The translations under genes were made by a program, and so were the position numbers. Positions 12,927-29,189 of a stretch of 64,000 nt of DNA are shown here, in pieces. This DNA is from Torreya grandis (lineage: Eukaryota > Streptophyta > Pinopsida > Cupressales > Taxaceae), in assembly GCA_037957365.1 (NCBI GenBank), contig JARHVA010004092.1, forward strand, positions 541,501 to 605,500. The letters are read 5' to 3'. The number at the start of each line of letters is the position of its first letter. The stretch's first letter is position 1. The notes beneath the pieces were generated by a model that was not told the DNA's origin, made no database searches, and saw only the letters and a list, made by a program, of their open reading frames with translations.

Positions 12927-14560
12927 TGCCCATTTTTTCCTCTTAAAATAGGCACGACACAACCAAATACATAAACAACCAACACAAAACATGATTAGAA
13001 ACAAGGAATCGCATCAATCATATACACCTATGCACAATCCTTGAAAATGTCACAATCCTATAATGGATGCATGCCAAATAAATAAGAGATCAATATCTCA
13101 ATAGGCTTAGCCTAGCACACATGAACATAGTCCTGAGTTCATGCCAAAGGTTACTACATAGTGATGTCGACACAATTGATAAAATTTAACCTTGGTCATT
13201 TCAATGTAACTGACACCATGTGGTTGCTTAAGTGGGATTCAAGGCCATGCTAGCTTATCTTTGGGTTTTTAGGGACCTTTTTTTCCATGTGTCTTCCTCT
13301 TATTTACTTGTTTATTTGATAAAATTTTGCATTTGTACCTATAACCCCAAGACTATAGACGACTAGGATGATGCCACATGGCAACATCCTACTATCCCAC
13401 TAGCTTGATGTTTTTTCCCTCTATACAAAATTATTTGAGACTAAGGATCATTGAAATGATGCCACATGGTAACATCCACTAACCTACTACCCTAAATTCA
13501 ATCTCCTTTTATGATTATCTCTAGGATCATGGGTCATCGAGATGATTCCATGTGGCAACATCTCACTCACGTACTAGTCTAGAGGCAAGCTTCCTACATG
13601 GTCATCTCTAAGATTATGGTCACTGGGATTATGCCACCTAAAAACATACTTATAGCCCATTGGATTAATGCTAACCATATAATAGACCAAGCTAAAATCA
13701 TTCCTAGGTTATTGGCATGATGACATGTGGCTTCCTCCCAACCTTTACACAAAAAAGCTATGAAATTTACTAAGGAAAACTTTGAAATAAAGGGGCCAAA
13801 GATATTAATTAGATAAGACAAAAATTCACAAAAATAATCACAAGAATTATATAAATAATGTAAGTCATTGTGCAAGGTAGCTCGACTAAATATTAAAGGC
13901 TAAGGAAATTAACTATATGCCTATGTTAATTACTGTCAACTGTAGGTTCTAGACATGGTCTTTTCTTTTTTGAAAGAGTATCGCTAGGCTAAGTCTACAT
14001 CAAATAACTTGGAGTAATAAAGAGTCAAGGTTTAGTAAATCCTTCAACACTAAAATAAAATCCTCATTGGTTTAGTTGTTATCTTATAATATTTGGCATG
14101 TTTTACTTTTGATCGAGGGTTTTGTAAGGATTAAAAGGGTACCATACAAACCTAGGAATCCAAATTTAATGAAATTTAAGGATTACTTTGATTGGGTTAA
14201 TGGATCATAGGCCCATTCAACTTCATTGAAGCTGATAATCAAATAATGGAATTGCTAACAAGTAGAACTTAGCAACAATGTGTTGGTCTATAGAAGCTTC
14301 TTAGATCAATACTTTATTAGCAAGGTGATCTCAGTCCAGCATAAAGTATTCATGCCTTGATAATAACATATAATAAACTAAGATTCTATTAAAAATTATT
14401 TCATTGCAAAAGGTCTATTTTTTGGAGGGTTATAACAAGAACCTACTCGACTTCTATCATTTCTAAGAATACCTTTCACCATGCAATATCTTAACTAGAA
14501 TACATCAAAGTGCAGTTCATTTAGAATGCTATATTATTATTACCAATAATAATTACAAAG

Positions 14561-14628
<68 letters not shown>

Positions 14629-16170
14629 TTATAATCAATTTTAAAAAGTTCAAGTTCATTAACTCATCATATTCTAATTATAAAAAGAGGCATAATGTTT
14701 AATAAACAAGCCACTCAAGACAAAGATTTAAGCAAGAAAATCAATCTGATGGTTAATTTAAAAATTCCATAAGGCCAAAGCCTTGGATACATATAGGATT
14801 CTTCCCAAGATCCCATCATCAAGTAATTATAATAGATACCACTCATTTTAACATTAAATTTTAAATAAATAGAAAATAGATATCTTAATCCATTGTTGGA
14901 TTATTATCTAAACTCTTTCTTTTGTAAGTATATTACAATTAGGTGGAATGATAAATCATTAATAATACATCATATTTCATCCATTTATTTACATAAGCAA
15001 GAAAACATCTCAAGGCTTTGATTATCTAATGGAATTCTAATCGGTATTCAATAGTGATCCTATATTTGTTCCCAAGCATTTGTTAGCCATTATAAGTAAA
15101 TATCACTTCCCTACCTTTTATCATCATCAAGTTATTGTTATAGACACCCCTAATCTTGAGACTCCCATCTCTAAGCATGTTTACATCACTTGGTGAAGAT
15201 AAGGATGGATATCTAAACAATGGTGTTTTGACACAAGGGAAATACAATGCACCACTTACAATCTTATTCCTAGTTTTTACCCAAAGAGATTCCCAGTCCT
15301 AAATGCAAATCAAACAAGAATTCAAATTATCATTCAAGTGATAGTAAGCAAACTCTCACAACATAATAAATCCCACCAATTTATTAGAGTATTAAAAGGA
15401 TACCTCACTCTATTGCTTTCTTCTAATGGTCATGGGAGAGTATAACAACCTTCTACCATGCCCAACATAGGAGGAATTTGATGAACTACCATGATGACAA
15501 TCATGCGAGGGTCAAAAAACCTAATACCATGCCTAACATGGGAGGAATTTGACTTGTTACCATCATGAAAGAGCTTCCTAGAGACAAACATCACCATGTG
15601 TCACAACAACATTAATGTATTCACATAATAAATCAAAAATCATTTCATTCAACTAAGGAGGAATAACCTTTATAAGTCCCAAAAATGGTCAAACACTACA
15701 TTATGGCCAATGCACAACCATGGACAAGATAATAAAATAGGAAAAATAAACCAAGTGCTCTTATTCTCTTGAAATCAAAAGATCAAACAAAAACAAAATC
15801 ATTTCCTTCTAAGGAGATAGTTGAAAACATAGGTTAATATAAAGCCCACCTACTAACTTCAAGGATAATTGGGCACTATATTTTAGTATTCAAAGGCTCA
15901 ACTCTTCTGACCATCTCTTCATATCTACTCTTTCTTCTTCTCCTTTACTCGGTCTATTTTTCTTGTGATTTCATAAAAAGTCTTAGTCTAAGGGAGTTTC
16001 AATCCTACATATATATGTCTTAGGATCATCCAACCAATCTTTACTTATCATCTCATGCCTTATTAAGGAAAATTATTTTCCATGCTTCATTAAGGCACAT
16101 GGAAGATTCACTTGCTTCTATGTGGTTGCTTCCTTGACTTACCTCTTCCCACTTGATCTAGACTAAGGCA
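12927..16170 (-). repeat. 3' LTR (minus-strand sense) of the long-LTR element
   Basis: Reads TGCCTTAGTC...AATGGGCA on the minus strand. It contains about four diverged copies of a unit with the core GATGATGCCACATGG, spaced about 80-95 bases apart (about 13,367, 13,456, 13,536 and 13,630). It also has a tandem pair around 'catgcc.aacat.ggaggaatttga' (15,457 and 15,533) and a TA microsatellite at 14,565-14,627. Confidence 0.72.
14565..14627. repeat. (TA)n microsatellite
   Basis: An uninterrupted TA run of about 63 bases at the same LTR position as the longer run at 17,869-17,977, so it predates duplication of the LTR and has since changed in length. Confidence 0.95.
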
Positions 16171-16292
16171 ATCCCATTCTACATACCAATAGGTAAGACA
16201 TTAGAACCAATGTAAAAAATAAAAAGGTTTAAAGTAACTTACAATTTGAGAGCTCTCGATGTTGTAACCTGGGATCTAATACCAAAATTTCA
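16171..16292 (-). other. 122-bp interior of the long-LTR element
   Basis: The only sequence between the two 3.2-kb copies. On the minus strand it begins TGAAATTT and then the primer-binding site, and it ends against the second copy with GTAGAATGGGAT, a poor polypurine tract. No open frame. Confidence 0.65.
16268..16284 (-). promoter_or_regulatory. Degenerate tRNA-iMet primer-binding site
   Basis: The minus strand reads TGGTATTAGATCCCAGG, against TGGTATCAGAGCCAGG expected for initiator tRNA-Met. It differs by C-to-T, G-to-T and one extra C. It starts 8 bases after the end of the upstream LTR, which supports the minus orientation of this element. Confidence 0.65.
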
Positions 16293-19438
<3,146 letters not shown>

Positions 19439-19442
19439 ATCA

Positions 19443-20014
19443 ATAGAAGATCTATAATTCATCCACTAGATATTCAAGATGTTAGTTTCAAGATCAAATG
19501 ATCTGAATGCAATAAGTTTCACCAACCAAGCTTAAAGGCTAGTTACCTAAAACATATGTTGAGTTAGAAAAGGTCAAGAATGATAACTCAGGCAACCAAC
19601 TATTTAACATGAGTTTAATATGGGTTAAAAAAAATTATTTATATAACCATGCTTAGTGAATTCTCTTTCCTTCATTGGCCCTTTTCTTGTTCCTACATAC
19701 TTGATGCATACATCAAAATCCTCTAACCTAATAGTTGAAGCTACAGAATTTAATCAAACAAGGTAATTTCAATCAATTAAACATAGCCAATCATTCATGG
19801 AATATTAGCATCCATGTAGATAATTTCATATGATTCAATAGATAAGTAGTTGTCATTTCATAAGCATATAAGTAACGATTCTACATGATTAAAGTCAATA
19901 TATCACATAAACATTATCTAATTTCATAAAGAGTCATTTAATAAAGAAATTTAACCATCATTCTTTCATAAGTAATCAATCAAGAAATACTGATAATAGG
20001 TCTTTCTCATGGTT
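19443..20014. other. Short stretch of older host or repeat sequence between two elements
   Basis: No coding or repeat signal. It lies between the outer end of the long-LTR element and the CCCAA target duplication of the gypsy element. It should be continuous with sequence from 36,536 onward in the state before the gypsy insertion. Confidence 0.5.
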
Positions 20015-20019
20015 CCCAA
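20015..20019. repeat. Target-site duplication CCCAA, left copy
   Basis: CCCAA lies directly before the TGTAGACACC start of the 5' LTR. The identical word follows the 3' LTR at 36,531-36,535. Five bases is the usual Ty3/gypsy target duplication. Confidence 0.85.
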
Positions 20020-21083
20020 TGTAGACACCTAAAATTAGCCACCACTGACCTTCAACCAGACTTCAGACCGATTCCTAGCAACCATTGCAAATTAAACCTA
20101 AACATAATTAAACATCCTAAATTCATTTATGCATCATTCATGAAAGTTCAAAATCATGTTAAGGCATCCCTAATTATGGTATCTGACTGTATACAATCAT
20201 AACCTCTCATGGATTCATCTCTAATCATCCTGTGGCACCACAACAGTCAATTTGGCCTATGGACCTATTAATTGGGGAACATGAACTTAAATCAAATATT
20301 AAAAGAGATAAATGGATAATCATAATTAATTAATAATCTAAACCAACTTAAATGTCTAATTTAATTATCCATGTGCAATTAAATAATTACTAAATAAATA
20401 AATTCAAAAATATGAAATATCCTAGCTTTTCATGATTACCTTTGCAACTTGTCAAGCTCTTTGGAAATATCCTAAAATATCTCATTTTGGAGACCAATGC
20501 CTATTCATTGTAAATAATGATTAATTGATAGTTATTAACTCTATTGGGGTTATATTTGACTCACTTAGGGTAGATTTTAACCCATTCCAAGCCTTAAATC
20601 CACCTTGACTTACCTTGGGTTGGGGTTAGAACCATTTGCAATAAATACAATACCTTACCTATTGAATTTTAAGTTATTTTGGTCCAAAGTTATCATGCAC
20701 AAATGACTTCAAATATATTTTGATATAATGTTATAATGCCCCTTTTTTTACAAGCAAGGTTATAATGCCAAAATCTTGAGCGAAGTATAAGCCACATCAA
20801 GCCACAATGGTGCCAAGGAGAGAGGGAGCTACACAAACTCCATTGCCAAAGGCTCTTTGAGCACAAATAGAGAAATCCACTCAACAAAGCATTTATATCT
20901 CTCAAATAAGGTAATATATTGTGTGTCTTTTGCATTTTATTTATGAATTTCATTTGGTTTTGTTCATTAAGGTCACCCCTAAGATCTAGGCTTGTAAATG
21001 TTAGTGTTAGTGTGTTTTTATTGAGTTTTGTTTACTTTTTATAACACTCTACTAACCTCCATTCTTGGATTCCTATGATAAAA
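20020..21083 (+). repeat. 5' LTR of the Tat-type element
   Basis: Starts TGTAGACACC and ends near TATGATAAAA, where the 3' LTR reads TATGATCACA. The best conserved block, shared with the 3' LTR and the minus-strand LTR at 53,410-54,340, is at 20,803-20,861 (TGCCAAGGAGAGAGGGAGCT...CTCTTTGAG). That block lies downstream of the TATA-like region near 20,640, probably in R-U5. Confidence 0.9.
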
Positions 21084-23848
21084 AATGTCATGCTAAGTGG
21101 GACCTAAAGCATCTCACATATTAAGGAGACCAAAGTGCAATTCATAAATTTTTAAATGAATGTTTGACAATCTTAAAATTTTGAGTTTTAGCTTTATTTT
21201 GCTATATTCAGATTTTTTGGTTATACACAGTTTCCACATTAACCGATATTGATTTTCACTAACTGACATTGGTCCTATATTAACCGACATCAATTAGGGT
21301 GTAGGGAATAACATGGCCTAATAGACTTGGTTTTCATGTTTCCTTGAAATTTTTAGTGATTATTTTGGATTTTACAAACTTTTATGCTCTCTATCTAATC
21401 ATCTTTTTACAATTTTGAGGAGTTTTTATACTAATTTGAGATAACAACCATTTTTCACATCCTGTTGTTTTAACTTTAGGTTCATAGGTAACCAACATCA
21501 GTCTTTATCAACTGGTATTAGTTCTTTCCAAATAGCATTGGTTCTCTAGTAATTGGCATTGGTCACAGATGATCGACATCGATCTCTATGTAAAAAATAC
21601 AGAGAATCTTGAGAACTATGTTTCCAAATATTGTTTGCTCATCCATAATTGTGATTAAAATAAGAAGGAAACCCTCTAAATTTTTTATGAATAGGGTGGG
21701 AAAAGGACATAAATTTTCAAATATGAATTCCTGAACATGTCATTTTGGTGCCTAAAAAGAATGGTTAAGTCTTGAACATTTCATTTTAGTGCTTAAAAGG
21801 AACATAGGTGTTTATGCTTAGTTTATTTTGTGAAAGTTTTAAAATATTGCAACTAAGGCTAAGGGGATAAAAACTTCAACAAAAATTTCATTTGGTGCAT
21901 AAAATTAAACCTTACTTAGATTTAAAATTCTTAAATTGTTTGTCTAGTGTTAAATCTTTATAGTTATATGTTTTTTGTAAAACAAAGAGTGTGTGTATGT
22001 TCCCCCCATCCCCTTTAGGGAACTTGGGTAACCAAAAGTACTTATTCCTTGAAATTTGTGCCTTTATATAAGGCATGAAAATAATTTTGTTGAGGCTCTT
22101 CCAAAAACCTATATGGTTTGGGTGATCTAAACATAACCTCTAAAGACTTTTCACTTAGTCATTTATTTTATACAACTTGGCTTGTGAGGGGGAGTTGATA
22201 GCTTTTTCATAGGTTATGTAGGGAAGATTTCACTTTGGGTTTCATCTCATATCATTGTTTCAACCCTAATACATGATAGGGTATATAAATTAGGCCAAGT
22301 ATATTGTGATTTCCAAGGGGTTGAGTGGCTAAACTCTCCAATCATAATGAAAACTTGAGTCAAGTCTAGTTAACTAGGGGATTCCACTAAGAAGTACATG
22401 AATGAAATAATTATGTAAAAGAATAGACCCTTGTATAGTAAGTTAATTGGTATTAACTTAATTGATTTAAGGTGTATTTAGTGTTAATCACACTTGAGAC
22501 CATCTAGACGGCTAAAAATTAAGTTTTATAAAAACCCCACTTATTGTAGATATATTGTTGATGTAGGGTGAGTAGTCTGAAGGTCCATATCATTGTACAA
22601 TATCTTGGGAGAAGGGGGTGTAAAAACTCTACTACTTCATGCACTTTTATTTTTGGATTAACACTTAAAATCCTCCAAAGAGCATGTATATAAATGGATT
22701 TCAACAATACGAAGCAACCTTATCAGTTTAGGGCTTAGGACATTATACTTATTTGTATTTTACCATTTTTCCTTTAATTTTTTAGTTTTTGAATCTAAAA
22801 CCATTTGTTTGTTTATCACTTATCAAAACAATATTTTTGTCTACATCACTCCAATATTTGAGGATGTATTATGTTATCCATTTGATGCTACACTTTTGTC
22901 TTAACCTTTTTATCAAAAACATTGTGTGTGTCACTTGATTGAAATGGGTAACATTATGCTACTCAAATCATTTCAAGTTTTATGCCTTAAGAGTCTTGAA
23001 ATAAACCATCAATCATATCTTTAGAGTGTGATAATGTCATTACACTTCTCAAATAATTTTATAGAATTTTTTTGCATAGATTCCATGTTTTTGAACTAAT
23101 CCACGTGTGCCTTTGAGGTCTATGTCTAGTATCATTATGTCATTCACCTTTGTCTAGATTATTGGTCAAAGAACCCTATTTTTCATAAAGTTGAATTTTT
23201 AATTAACCTTGAAAAGTTCAAATCCAAAAATTGATTGATTTTTATTTATGCCTTGTCTAATTTAGGCCTAGACATAGATCTTTCTCTTTTAGGTTGTACA
23301 ACTTAGGTTAATTCTTTACCCAATTTGAAAACTATTATTTATGACTTTATTTTGGAGAAACAGTCTATCTCTAAAGTTCCTTTTATTTTGTGTCATATAC
23401 AAATTTACCAAGTTTATGTCTAAAGTTGAATGCCTAATTTATACCAATGAGTTTTAGATTTGTTAGATTAAATATCTCACCTTGTTTTTAAGTATAGCTT
23501 TTGATGTCATGTTTGGCCAAAAGTCCTAGCACATGCCTTTATTTTAGCCTATATTTTGATGCCACATTTGGCCAAAATATGTAGCAACTTTTATTTTCTT
23601 AGATTGAACCTAGAGTTTGGCATTCTAATTTTAGTTCATCTAATTGACCTTTTTTTGTGAGACATTTAAAATTAGACATTTGAGATTAGATTGTTTTATA
23701 CCAAGTTTTATCATAAACCATTTTTGAGATACAGATCCATCCCTTTGACCAAGTTAGATCAATTTTAAAACTTTTGTCCTTTTAGACATTATTTTTTAGA
23801 GTTTGTAGAACTCTAAACCCTTTTTATTTTGAAACATTCACCACTGAT
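21084..23848 (+). other. Leader region between 5' LTR and gag, possibly containing an older insert
   Basis: No protein can be recognised. Two clusters of diverged palindromic words of the type AACCGACATCGGTT lie at 21,240-21,295 and 21,491-21,590. At 22,186-22,200 the string TGAGGGGGAGTTGATAG resembles a copia polypurine tract followed by an LTR start, with a TATA-like GGTATATAAATT at about 22,280, so a piece of another LTR element may sit here. No matching second LTR was found. Confidence 0.4.
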
Positions 23849-25640
23849 TTGGATATGTTTCACTATACTCATAGTGTCATCATGTACAATCTAGGGTATA
23901 GTAATGTGGTCCTACAAGAAGACTTTGTTCAAGACCCCTATGGAAATGATGTCATTTATAAGATGGATCCTTATCCACCTTATAACACTCAAATGGGGAA
24001 ACAAATCCAAGGCCCTTTGGCCCATTATTTGGTCAACACACCTCCATACTCAAAGTAGGACCAAGAAAAAATGGCATAATACCTAACTAGCATACCTTCA
24101 GTTGCAGAACAAGTCCAAAAATAACCTTATTATGTTATAATGTCATTGGCATATGACCCTTATTTTATTGATCTTCACTTGCTTGTAAACAAGGATGAAG
24201 TCTTAATCAAAGCCACAGAGGCAGGAGCTAAGTTTCTAGCAAACTTACCCCACAAAAAAGTTCCAAGTTTGGTAAGATGGCCTTAAAACATACCTTATAA
24301 TCAAACGAACAAATAAGCCTCTTCTGGTAATCCTTAATCTATATTATTGATGTCATATCAAGACCCTCGCATGATTTTCATAATAAAATACCTTATAGAG
24401 GATCATTTCATAAAGATGCAGATAGCATAGAAAACTTATTTAAACTTAGCATGTAACTTCAACAATAATCTAATGTCAAATGCTCCTCTTATTGAGCTAG
24501 CTCCTTCCATAGGGGTCCTAATTAAATTTATAGTCCAATAAAATTAGGGTATATACCCATTCATGAAAATTAATTCAATTACAAATATGTTTAATTCCAT
24601 ATCTATCAAAAAAGTGTCTTTTATTTCTGTGCAAAATAGTGAGCCAAACATAGTGGATAATATGCAAATGGCATCCAATCTAGACCAAAGTGGTCTGAAT
24701 GCACAAATAATTAATATATAAACATGTTCCTTTAGTCAACACCATGAGTGGTTTGTAAATTCAAGGGGTAGGAACTTCTCCTTCCCAACCACAAACAACT
24801 ACCTCTAATCCTCAACCATCTACTTCTTCAAGCACACAACCACAAAGATTAAGTAATTAAGTAATGACTAGTATTATGCCTCAAAAAAACATCATGAATA
24901 TTACCCCACTACAATAGGTTTAGTCCTCCACAACCACATGCATAATCTAAGGCACTCACATAGTAGAGGCTAAACATTTTTCCACCTCAATAGGGGGTAA
25001 CCAATGTTCCACCTTACCAAGTAGTGACAAACATACTTCTTCAGTCATAGACCAACATACCAATATAGTCACAAATGATGTCTAATAGATAGCATACAAG
25101 TATTTGTCAATTAAAAATGTCAAACCTTCAAAATATGTCTACTTCCCAACAAGCATTCATTTAACTATGAGGTTATATTGTTATATAAGCACCGATTAGG
25201 TAATAATTTCCTTTTGTGCCAAACATGCCATAAACTCAATGATAGGGCCTTAGTTACCAATTTTCCCTTAATCACTAAGGTTTGACTATTTGGTAGCAAG
25301 TCCCTAATCAACCTCAATAGGCACAATATTTCACTCCTAGCCATATCCCTCCATCTCAGTCATAATTTACCCAAAACTAGGCCTATATAACAAATCCTAA
25401 CTAGAATATTGCATTATAATATGTGAAATTACAATAATCACATCCTAATCCATGAATGCATATTCCTAGTCAATTCCCTAACCAAACCAACATTTTGTAT
25501 TAAACCATGTTTCCACTATACCCCAATAAAAGTAACCCACTATTGGCCACATAGCCTCCACCTCAAACCAATGTTCCCTCTAGTTTCCTAACATAAAAAC
25601 TACAACAAATCAAGTATGCAATTACCACCATCCAAACTAG
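23849..25640 (+). pseudogene. Remnant of gag N-terminal region
   Basis: The ATG at 23,849 opens a 69-codon frame (MDMFHYTHSV...), the first plausible coding start in the element. It is followed by about 1.6 kb of Pro/Gln/Thr/Asn-rich decayed coding sequence (many caa/cca/aca codons, many TAA/TAG). Tat/Ogre gag proteins often have a long low-complexity N-terminal part, so this fits gag. Frame 2 here and frame 1 in the conserved gag domain mean at least one frameshift lies between. I cannot prove that 23,849 is the real start. Confidence 0.45.
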
Positions 25641-26330
25641 GAAGTAGACCAAAAATTTTAAGTTGGATGATGTGTGTTCTTACCCGTTCAACATGGAGAA
25701 TTTCTAAATATCATTTCCTCCAGGGTACGAACCACTAAATTTTGGCAAATACAAGGGGAAAAGAGACCCCAAGGCCCACTTAATTGAATTATTTATTTCT
25801 TATTAACTAGTGGCCTATAGTGACATATACCTCCTAATATTATTTCCATGGAGTCTGGTAGAACAAGATTTGGATTAGTTTTTGAAATTTCTTAAGAATT
25901 CAATTTCTAATTTTGATGATCTTTCATAGAAGTTTGTGTAACATTTTTCCTAAAATATCAAGTAGGATATTTCATTGGTAGATTTGATGCAAACTAAACA
26001 AAAGGTTGGTGAAATATTTACTAGTTATCTACAATGATGGAGAGTACTTGCTAGAATATTCACCCACAGTTTACTAGACAAGCAAATGGCCACTATGTTT
26101 ACCAAAAAATTACAAAGTAAGATATCTTACCATCTAGAGCTATAGTGTGGGCACACTTTTAAGGAAATCATTGACAAATGTTTGTTGATAAAAAGAGACC
26201 TTATTAAAAAATGGGTCATTAAACTTACCTCATCAAATTAGGACCAAACTATAAACCAAGGAAATGGCCAAAACCATAACCAAGTCCAAGTGCAAGCATC
26301 ACAACCAACCCAAGATCATAATGATGACAA
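25630..26330 (+). pseudogene. gag capsid domain (Retrotrans_gag), decayed
   Basis: Conceptual translation shows the plant gypsy capsid pattern: FPPGYEPLNFGKYKGKRDPK near 25,714, then a W/F-rich segment around 25,850 (LFPWSLVEQ), FDDLS.KFV, and QTKQKVGEIFTSYL followed by a decayed WR motif. It closes with an I(D/E)KCLLIKRDL helix near 26,190. This is the Retrotrans_gag family, which forms the virus-like particle shell. No zinc knuckle is visible downstream. Several in-frame stops are TAA/TAG at positions where Gln fits. Confidence 0.75.
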
Positions 26331-26884
26331 ACACAAGCAATTTAATTGCAACAAGAATGTTATGGGAAATGGAGTAACCAATTTACATCATATCTAAATG
26401 GTGCAAACACCATCTTATTAGCCTACATCACATATGAAAATTACTCCTAACCAATAACCTCTTCAGTAAATGTAGCAAACATAGCAGCCTAGACTAGTGT
26501 AATAAATACAGAAACCTTTGCCATTACAAACCCCTCCTAAAAGGAGAATTGTGCCTACTTGTCATGTCTTTAGTGACCTTGGATAACCCATTTAATCTAT
26601 GTTTTGTAAGCTCATCACTGTTAATATGATTAGTTAGACTATTCTAAAACATTATCCTATGGGCATTCCTTATCTAGATTGGTATTGAAAAATGAATTCA
26701 ATGAGTATAATCAAGTTAATGGACATAATTTGCATCATTATTTACAAATTAAACATTTGATTGAGAATATGTTTGAAAATGGGGAGATCACATTGGATAA
26801 TTCAGATTCTACATCTAATCATATCCTTCATATTTATCAAAACCCCTTCTTGTAACATAATAATCACTAATAACAATGGCTGGC

Positions 26885-26975
<91 letters not shown>

Positions 26976-26996
26976 TAATAATAATAATAATAATAA
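26885..26996 (+). repeat. (AAT)n microsatellite in the gag-protease linker
   Basis: About 112 bases of AAT/ATA repeat with one interruption (AAC). On the plus strand it encodes a run of Asn inside the coding part of the element, in a frame opening at 26,761. The poly-Leu frame on the other strand is an artefact. Confidence 0.95.
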
Positions 26997-27689
26997 GAGT
27001 ATCAACAACTAAGATAAAACTAAAACCACTAAGAGTAGAATGAACAACATCCTCTAAATATATGGAACCAAGGCCAGAATGATGTCAATAACCAATATAC
27101 CTACAACAAGGTTGTAGGCCATATTACAGGAGGTCATGTTTCCACCATTTTGATTAATCTAAGACCAAATATCAATCAAACAAGATTTTTTCTAATCAAT
27201 TCCAACCAACCAACCCATGTTAGTGATCCTTCTTTGACTTGGGACCACATACAGACATACTAGTAAATAGGAATTCCAACTTTTAGACCTTGTATTGATA
27301 ACTCATCATTAGCCTATGACTATGCACAATTACATCTATAACCAAGACTTATCCTATTTGGTCCCCCACCACCATCATTTATTAGCAAAAGTGGTCCTGT
27401 ATCTAATCCTCATTATGAAATAACAACTCATCAGTCTAAGATTACCAACCTAAGCCCACATCCATCTACCACTTCACCCATTCCACCAACTATTTTGGCT
27501 AGGAATTTTACCCTCTCTACAAAAAAATATGTTTGATATTATGGAACAATTGTAGAAGACACCTAAAAATATATCTATTTTGGATTTGTTACATATGTCT
27601 ACAATTTATAAGAACATCCTAATATAGTTCCTTAGCTAATTTTAAGTTCTTAATGACATATCTCTAGATAAATTCTTTCCAAGCCTTGG

Positions 27690-28170
27690 TTGGACATCTA
27701 TCCCAAGGCCAATAATTAACCTTTGACCAGAGTGATATGTCATCCCTTGGCCCTCTGCATAATAATCCATTGCATAGTAAAGCTGTCCTAATGTGGCACA
27801 AAGTGAAATGTGTCCTCACAGATAATAGATCAAGTCTAAATATTGTGTCTCTAAAGCTCATCAAGCTTCTTGGGTATAATATAGTCAATCTCCAGCTTGA
27901 AACAATCACCATCAAGGTCTATGGCAATGAAGAATAGGAATCATAAAGCACCATCATCTTACTTGTTATCATTGGGCCTTTGACCCATGATATGTTATGC
28001 CATGTGTTAGACCTCAATTTGTCATATAATATATTTTTGGGTAGACTTTGGTTATATGAGATTCATGCAATCCATTCAACATTGCACTAGTGTATCAAGT
28101 TCTCCTATTCAGGTATGGAGGTCACCATTTATAGAGATTTATAGCCATACAAACATTTCAAGCATTTGGA
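27690..28170 (+). pseudogene. Retropepsin (aspartic protease) domain of the Tat-type element
   Basis: The 27,737-27,937 frame contains CVLTDNRSSLNIVSLKLI. This aligns with the IDNGSxLN active-site motif seen at 61,717-61,917 (VLIDNGLGLNIISLKLI) and in Tat-lineage proteases generally. The Gly after Asn is replaced by Arg, which should harm the active-site loop. Downstream, PLTHDMLCHVLDLNLSYNIF and LGR.WL.EIHAI fit the conserved flap-to-C-terminal part (a motif resembling YNILLGRPWIH). The role would be cutting the Gag-Pol polyprotein. Confidence 0.75.
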
Positions 28171-29189
28171 GGCCGAGTACCAAATGTATAATTACCAATT
28201 TAGCTTAAATTTAGTTCTTAAAAAGGATAAGTAAAAACAAATACTTGTTGATTTACCAAAGGCTAATTTCATTGACCCAAATACACATGATTCAATTTCC
28301 CACATGCCACCTCCTAAAATATATAATCATTATACCATCTCAACTAACGGCCCAGGAGAATATTTAACCCCTAATACATTCCATATTCCTAAGATTCCAT
28401 ATAACCCCAAACCCTTTGGAAGACCTAAATCCAAACCACCTTACATGGAATGTCAAAGAAGGGGCTAAGGCCACCTGTATATTCTAGTACCTATCATTTC
28501 CATATTGATCACTAGCCAAGAAAAGGATCCACTTGTAGATGATGAATCTTGGTTGTCTAATGACAACTTAGTTGATTTTTACCTAAATGTCAATTATCCC
28601 ATTTTAAATAAAATCATATAATGACATGCCTATGAAGGAAGAGGCCTCGGGATAAATTAGTAGAGTTCACTTGATCCAATTTCTACCACTTGGTACAAAA
28701 GAACATATGGTCCTAGTTTTAAACTACCTAGGGTTGACTCCATGTACATGATTCATGTTCTAATGCCAATGCATAGTGATGATGATGTTAAAAGTGAAGC
28801 AGAGTCTAATTATATCCCTTTTGATGACCTAGCTAATACCAATTTATTTTATACTAATGCCATTTGTACCCTTCAACTAGTTAGTCACCATAATCCACTT
28901 CATTTATATTAACCTCAACTTATAGACTGGGACTAGCAAGAATCAATAGTGTCAGTCAACAAGATTCAAAATGATGAGGCCTTCTACAATTTCCTAAGCT
29001 TGAGGAATAATATTCCATTGCGCAACCACAAACAAGGATTATCAATCAAGTTGGATCTTATAGCCTATTTTGGAGAATGGGTGAACACCCTTAGATATAA
29101 ATAATTAAATAAAACATTAAGGTCCCAAAATGAACACCTCTTTGAGGTACTTTTAGACCAGGGAAATAGTAAAGAGAAATCCTAGTCTA

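Noticed and set aside
20693..20953. 86-residue minus-strand frame that is conserved at 36,139-36,399
   Set aside because: Conserved because both lie in the paired LTRs of one element; it is antisense to the conserved R-U5 block and shows no domain.
22519..22707. Minus-strand frame as a copia fragment
   Set aside because: A few residues look protein-like, but no RT, integrase or gag motif is present.
26802..27008. Poly-Leu open frame on the minus strand
   Set aside because: Reverse strand of the AAT microsatellite.
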